Under the pieces are notes generated by a model. The model did not search any database and had not been told where the DNA came from. It saw only the letters and a program-made list of their open reading frames with translations. Of a stretch of 52,529 nucleotides of DNA, positions 48,989 through 52,529 are shown piece after piece. The position numbers and the translations under genes were made by a program. The stretch comes from a virus, in the IMG/VR virus record IMGVR_UViG_3300035074_000056, positions 1 through 52,529 of that record; one strand, given 5' to 3'. Each line of letters opens with the position of its first letter. Position 1 is the stretch's first letter.

Positions 48989-49335
48989 GTAAAATCCCTC
49001 ATAAAGCACTTCCCCGCTTTTACTGGCTGTACCAACCTCGCTCTAAGCTCCGGCTTATCACTCAAAACGTAGCTGGGTAACTTGATGGCTGTTGAGAGCA
49101 AAAGTTTTACCCATCCAAACCGATACTTAGACCGGTCCTGAATGTCTAAATACGCTTTAGACTGACGGAAAAGCCCAACACCTTTACTCGCAACCCGGCC
49201 CTGCTCTAGCTTTTTCTGGGACAATTCCCAGTTGGCTAGATAATCTTCAGCGGACTGCCGACTCATGCCGGTGTTCAACAGCAATTGCAGACGCTTTGCA
49301 GGTTCGGTTTTCTTCAGAGTGTGATGAAGGCTCAT
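48985..49335 (-). CDS. hypothetical basic protein next to replication gene, 116 aa
   Basis: 116 residues (MSLHHTLKKTEPAKRLQLLL), strongly basic and helical; GMSRQSAEDYLANWELSQKK. Coupled by ATGA to the replication initiator gene, in the place where lambda-like phages encode a helicase loader, but no ATPase motif is present. Role unknown. Confidence 0.6.
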   Translation of the reverse strand: MSLHHTLKKTEPAKRLQLLLNTGMSRQSAEDYLANWELSQKKLEQGRVASKGVGLFRQSKAYLDIQDRSKYRFGWVKLLLSTAIKLPSYVLSDKPELRARLVQPVKAGKCFMRDFT

Positions 49336-50273
49336 GGCTCCACAATCTCCATTTGGTCAAATCGTGCGGTTCGGCCTTTGACTAGGAAATAACCGCCGGT
49401 CTCACTCCATTTGAGTTCATTTCCAGCCACTTCGAAAACGTCACCATCTTCAAATCGCACCCGGACTAACTTGGCTTTCAAGTGGGGTTCCCATTTTTTG
49501 GGCTTCTGGGCTTGAGGCACCCCCCCACGGCTCGACCTGACCGCGCTGGGGCTCCAATCGGCAATGCTGTTTTCAAATGTCGTCATGTACCACTTGGCAG
49601 CAGACGCCGCCTTTGCACTGGCCTTGTCGCAAGACTCTTGCCAGACTTTGAGAATTGCCTCAGCCGGGATTTCCGGTCTGGACTTGCGAATCTCTTGGTA
49701 TTGACGGGTAAGATAGCCTTTTACCCAATGGAAATGGTGCATGTTGACGTTCCCGGATTGCATTGCGTAGGCTTCTCCGGTCTTTGAAAAATCGCTTGCG
49801 CATCTCTCTATATCTGTTTGTTTGTTTGTATTGTTCTTTGATACGGCCACGGGCGTTTCAAGGGGTTCTACAGGACTGTAGGATGTGGGTAGACTATCAG
49901 TAGACTGCGGGTAGACTGCGGGTAGACTATCGGTAGGAACGATGTGGAAGGTCAGTAGCCCGGCCTTAGAAAGTGCTTCAAGTCTCTTGACGGGTTTGAA
50001 AAAATTGGATTCCACCCCAAGAATTTCTTTCCAGTAGGATTTCAAACTAGGCAGACTGATAGAAACATCCCCATTGGCGTCAGCTTCACGCCAGAGGGCA
50101 ATAAAGCAGTCTGGGGCATCATCACAAAGCCTTCGGGCTTCCCTGACCTTTCGATCAAAGAAAAAGCCAGCATCCAAAGCGAACCACTCCCGCCGCCCCT
50201 CGGTGGGCCGCTGCCATTTCTTGAAATTGATGATGTGTATCTTCACTTCGCCGGTCACTTTCAATAACTCCAT
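49332..50273 (-). CDS. replication initiator / replisome organizer
   Basis: 313 residues. The N-terminal winged-helix-like domain (IHIINFKKWQRPTEGRREWF, ALWREADANGDVSISLP, SKAGLLTFHIVPTDSLP) is that of phage replisome organizers. A low-complexity linker with repeated TDSLP precedes a C-terminal domain (WYMTTFENSIADWSPSAV). The linker codes over a set of 11-bp iterons, as lambda O does over its origin. GGAG-like RBS. ATGA-coupled downstream. Confidence 0.75.
   Translation of the reverse strand: MELLKVTGEVKIHIINFKKWQRPTEGRREWFALDAGFFFDRKVREARRLCDDAPDCFIALWREADANGDVSISLPSLKSYWKEILGVESNFFKPVKRLEALSKAGLLTFHIVPTDSLPAVYPQSTDSLPTSYSPVEPLETPVAVSKNNTNKQTDIERCASDFSKTGEAYAMQSGNVNMHHFHWVKGYLTRQYQEIRKSRPEIPAEAILKVWQESCDKASAKAASAAKWYMTTFENSIADWSPSAVRSSRGGVPQAQKPKKWEPHLKAKLVRVRFEDGDVFEVAGNELKWSETGGYFLVKGRTARFDQMEIVEP
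49878..49939. other. iteron array, candidate replication origin
   Basis: GTAGACT starts at 49889, 49900, 49911 and 49922, each exactly 11 bp apart. Degenerate GTAGGAT (49878) and GTAGGAA (49933) continue the register, giving six phased sites. An 11-bp period is one helical turn and is not a multiple of 3, so it is not a product of the protein repeat. A T-rich stretch (49810-49845, TGTTTGTTTGTTTG) beside it could be the unwinding element. Confidence 0.75.
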
Positions 50274-50300
50274 TTGCTCTCTATAGGGTCCAGGGCGGGG

Positions 50301-51134
50301 CTATAAAAGCCCCTGTTCCCTGTATTTCTTAACAGTAACCGCCCCAATCCCAGAGATTCCCACCAAAACAACATCATTGTCTTTAAATTGCGGGTGTTCC
50401 TGCATGGCTTTCTTGATCTGTTGAAGTTTTGCGCTTGTGCGCTCTTTTGCCGCCTCCTGCTGAACGCGGCGCAAGGTTTCAGCGCGAAACGCCTTCAGTT
50501 CTTCCGGGGTCATTTTAGGCTTCTGCTCTTTGATGGGCTCGGCTACCGCCGGGATTTCCAAAACCGCATCGTGCAACTTATGCAGCCCGCTTTTTACGTC
50601 TTCAACTTGGACCCCTAGCTTAATCAGGAACTCTTCAATACTCTGAAGCATAGAACCGTGGCGCTTCATAAGTTCCAGCACCTCATGAGCCTGCTGATTG
50701 CCTTCCAGTTTCTGCATGGTCGGTTGTGCTTTGGTCATATTCAGTTGATTCACTTTCGGTAGCTCCTTCTCTATCAATGTCCGTTCGTCATGGTAGTTCT
50801 TTGTATCTTCCCAACTTGGCTTTACCCTTATTTTTCCTTCGTTTAGCACCTCTTTTACTTCCTCCTCGTCGTAAAACCCTAGCTCTCTTAGTACATTGCG
50901 GACGTTTGTAAGCTCGTAGGCGAGCAATTCCTTACTGTGAACCCGGCCAATTGTTATCCTGTGGCCCTTGGGGTGTTTCCATGTCACATGAGAGCCGGAA
51001 CGATGGAAGCTGAAGCCTAAGACTTCCAGCATGCGATATACAGGCTTTGGGGAAACACCCTCACCGGCTATGATGGCTTCTATCGTCTTGCGAACCTGCC
51101 GGGTTAATACCGGCTCTTGCTTTAAAATAGACAT
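50301..51134 (-). CDS. HicA-like domain fused to coiled-coil protein
   Basis: 277 residues from ATG 51132-51134 (MSILKQEPVLTRQVRKTIEA). Residues about 32-87 match HicA toxin/dsRBD-fold: YRMLEVLGFSFHRSGSHVTW, KHPKGHRITIGRVHSKELLA and NVRNVLRELGF. H49 is the catalytic His of the SGSH motif. The remaining about 190 residues are helical and charged (coiled coil near LQSIEEFLIKLGVQVEDVK). HicA is an mRNA interferase normally encoded alone with antitoxin HicB; no HicB is seen here. Follows the winged-helix and 130-aa genes. Confidence 0.75.
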   Translation of the reverse strand: MSILKQEPVLTRQVRKTIEAIIAGEGVSPKPVYRMLEVLGFSFHRSGSHVTWKHPKGHRITIGRVHSKELLAYELTNVRNVLRELGFYDEEEVKEVLNEGKIRVKPSWEDTKNYHDERTLIEKELPKVNQLNMTKAQPTMQKLEGNQQAHEVLELMKRHGSMLQSIEEFLIKLGVQVEDVKSGLHKLHDAVLEIPAVAEPIKEQKPKMTPEELKAFRAETLRRVQQEAAKERTSAKLQQIKKAMQEHPQFKDNDVVLVGISGIGAVTVKKYREQGLL

Positions 51135-51526
51135 CAGTCCCACCACCCTTGCCCGTAGCGGGCGATCTTCCGCCAAGCCTCGCCCCAGTGCCATTGCTCC
51201 TGCGTGTCGATACTGTCCGCCTGAGAGCGCCAGAAGATAAAGCCGGGATTCGGAACGCGCTTGGTTTTGATAACGCGCCCTTCCTCCCAGAAATCCACTT
51301 CGTAAGCATCCATGCCGGGGACATGCTCATAGCGATCGAAATGGGCGCAAACTTCCCGCATCCGTCGTGCGTCACGCGGCCCGCTCATCGTGTGGCCGTT
51401 TTCCAGCACCTTCGCCATGCGCCGTAGCTTGAATTGAATCATTCGCACCATGTACGCTTGATCCCAGTCCTCATCTTTCCAGAGGATAGGCAGCCATGCA
51501 GCGATTCTTTGAAGTTTCTTAATCAT
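51134..51526 (-). CDS. hypothetical phage protein, 130 aa
   Basis: 130 residues from ATG 51524-51526 (MIKKLQRIAAWLPILWKDED). WDQAYMVRMIQFKLRRMAKV and the Trp-rich end (EQWHWGEAWRKIARYGQGWW) are familiar from phage early regions. The family has no known function. TGATG coupling with the HicA-like gene. Confidence 0.65.
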   Translation of the reverse strand: MIKKLQRIAAWLPILWKDEDWDQAYMVRMIQFKLRRMAKVLENGHTMSGPRDARRMREVCAHFDRYEHVPGMDAYEVDFWEEGRVIKTKRVPNPGFIFWRSQADSIDTQEQWHWGEAWRKIARYGQGWWD

Positions 51527-51528
51527 CT

Positions 51529-51609
51529 CTAATACTTCCAAGCCTCAGTAATAACAGCCAAAATAGTGGTATACACAGCACCTGTGGCGATGATAATGGC
51601 GCGGGTCAT
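51529..51609 (-). CDS. membrane micropeptide, 26 aa
   Basis: ATG 51607-51609 overlaps the TGA of the winged-helix gene. MTRAIIIATGAVYTTILAVI then TEAWKY: a single short membrane helix. Supported by the stop-start overlap. Confidence 0.5.
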   Translation of the reverse strand: MTRAIIIATGAVYTTILAVITEAWKY

Positions 51610-51866
51610 GATTGAGCCTTTTTTAAAGCCAATCGGCCATTTATTGTTATTTGATAAACAGTTAGCTGCTTAACGGCATAACTGACTTTTTTTGCCGTCC
51701 TTTCCTCACGCAGAAAGCCCGCTAGTGCTAATTTCTTTAGTGAATAACTGATATTAGCCACAGAAGGAACACGCATAAACCTAGCAATAAGAGCGCCATG
51801 CATAGCATCAGAAGACTTGTTCAAAACCTTCAAAATACTGATATCGATATCTGTTAATTTTGTCAT
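51606..51866 (-). CDS. winged-helix DNA-binding protein, 86 aa
   Basis: 86 residues (MTKLTDIDISILKVLNKSSD). A helix-turn-helix (HGALIARFMRVPSVANISYS) is followed by LKKLALAGFLREERTAKKVS and a wing, giving a MarR/replication-like winged helix. It lies between the pentapeptide gene and the replication cluster. Probably an early regulator. Confidence 0.65.
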   Translation of the reverse strand: MTKLTDIDISILKVLNKSSDAMHGALIARFMRVPSVANISYSLKKLALAGFLREERTAKKVSYAVKQLTVYQITINGRLALKKAQS

Positions 51867-51943
51867 TCGCTCAAATACTCTCTATATAGCTCACTCGTTA
51901 AAATGGGGGGGGTGCCGGGCATTAGGCCGCCCGGCGGGGCCTG

Positions 51944-52529
51944 CTATGTGCCAGAGGGAGCGCCACAAGCAACAGCAATCTTTGCTTCGAACTCCTCAGC
52001 CCATTCCAGGGCGAGTTTGGCAAACTGGCTGTTCTCTGGTGTGTCGCCCTCTTGGATTGCCAGAAAGAACCGCTCAATCGGACGAACTGCGTTGGCAATT
52101 CCAAGGTCGTGATAATCAACACCGCGAGTCTTTGCGATGGTCCCCACTAGGCAACAGCACTCTCCGGTGTATGTTGATCCACTAACCTGCCCGTTGATGA
52201 GGGCCTGCTTCAGTGCCGGGATCTCATGGACCGCATCCAGCAGCACGATCCACATGTCATGCTTGATGGGATCGAGGTTGGCTCCATCGAGGCGGGCACC
52301 ATCGAGGCGGGCTCCATCGAGGTTGGCTCCATCGAGGTTGGCTCCATCGAGGCGGGCTCCATCGAGGCGGGCACCATCGAGGCGGGCACCATCGAGGCGG
52401 GCACCATCGAGGCGGGCACCATCGAGGTTGGCTCCTACGAGGTTGGCTCTTACGAGGTTGGCTCTTACGAGGTTGGCTCTTACGAGGCTGGCACCAACGA
52501 GGCTGGCACCAACGAGGCTGGCACCAACG
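51944..52529 (-). CDS. pentapeptide-repeat protein, C-terminal part
   Basis: This is the 3' part of the gene starting at 332 on the other side of the join. The frame runs as ARLDG/ANLDG pentapeptides down to about 52271, then enters a non-repetitive C-terminal domain of about 108 residues beginning ANLDPIKHDMW. That domain includes ALINGQVSGSTYTGECCCLVG and a later ERFFLAIQEGDTPENSQ-like stretch. From memory, the same repeat-plus-tail architecture occurs in other tailed-phage proteins of unknown role. The last 117 bases duplicate 1-117. An ATG at 52253-52255 gives a 103-residue open frame, but the in-frame repeats upstream show it is internal. Confidence 0.85.
   Translation of the reverse strand, partial: VGASLVGASLVGASLVRANLVRANLVRANLVGANLDGARLDGARLDGARLDGARLDGARLDGANLDGANLDGARLDGARLDGANLDPIKHDMWIVLLDAVHEIPALKQALINGQVSGSTYTGECCCLVGTIAKTRGVDYHDLGIANAVRPIERFFLAIQEGDTPENSQFAKLALEWAEEFEAKIAVACGAPSGT
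52271..52529. repeat. 15-bp tandem repeat array (right side of join)
   Basis: Continuation of the same 15-bp array (cgaggcgggcaccat, cgaggcgggctccat, cgaggttggctccat and related units). It encodes the pentapeptides of the gene ending at 51944. Together with bases 118-212, the circle carries roughly 24 near-identical units. Confidence 0.9.
52413..52529. repeat. terminal direct repeat (second copy)
   Basis: Second copy of the 117-base contig-end overlap. It matches bases 1-117 exactly, including the order of the repeat variants (three TTGGCTCTTACGAGG-type units, then CTGGCACCAACGAGG-type units). The minus-strand pentapeptide-repeat frame continues through the join without a shift. Confidence 0.9.

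Noticed and set aside
52271-52529. CRISPR-like array at the contig ends
   Set aside because: Repeats are contiguous 15-bp units with no spacers, and they code for pentapeptides.

Overview
This window is a complete or near-complete genome of a temperate, long-tailed (siphovirus-type) bacteriophage, assembled as a circular contig. The first 117 bases are identical to the last 117 (1-117 = 52413-52529), and one pentapeptide-repeat gene reads in frame across the join, so the unique circle is about 52,412 bp. The host cannot be named from sequence alone. A small lipobox lipoprotein, an L,D-transpeptidase-like protein in the lysis cassette and nonulosonic-acid sugar genes all fit a Gram-negative bacterium. 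The integration site looks like the 3' end of a host tRNA gene.

Layout. (1) A long leftward early operon starts at an AlpA/excisionase-like gene (3218) and runs down through 332, across the contig join, through replication genes (winged helix, HicA-like fusion, replication initiator with an internal 11-bp iteron origin) to 44931. It consists of many small, ATGA-coupled, often zinc-ribbon or single-membrane-segment proteins, plus an SSB-like protein and a SpoU RNA methyltransferase. (2) A rightward lysogeny block (3333-6403) holds a short repressor, an exported protein, a membrane-anchored protein, an attP-like site and a tyrosine integrase with an added N-terminal helix-turn-helix. (3) A short leftward cluster (8392-6738) diverges from the late operon at a perfect 18-bp palindrome. 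It is followed by a structured 250-nt region with its own promoter and terminator, a candidate ncRNA. (4) The rightward late operon (8537-44871) runs through small genes, a GIY-YIG nuclease, an HNH nuclease, a cos-like site, terminases, portal, S49 protease, HK97-type capsid, head accessory proteins, connectors, tail tube, frameshifted tail chaperones, tape measure, tail tip, fibre-like proteins and a holin/L,D-transpeptidase lysis cassette. Early and late operons converge on a strong terminator at 44901-44933.

The outstanding feature is a nonulosonic-acid (pseudaminic-acid type) sugar pathway scattered through the virion-structure genes rather than kept as one cassette: PseF, an oxidoreductase, a DegT-type aminotransferase and a GNAT acetyltransferase between capsid and connectors; a PseA-type amidotransferase and an amidase between tail tube and chaperones; PseB after the tape measure; and an RmlD-like reductase, a PseI-type synthase and a second GNAT between fibre and holin. 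A glycosyltransferase-like protein sits among the head accessory genes, beside a 696-residue Ser/Thr-rich protein built of about 22 exact 20-residue repeats. PseG is not visible. Several of these genes share an AGGCGGAA leader. The simplest hypothesis is that the phage makes an activated nonulosonic acid late in infection and either decorates its own virion or changes the host surface.
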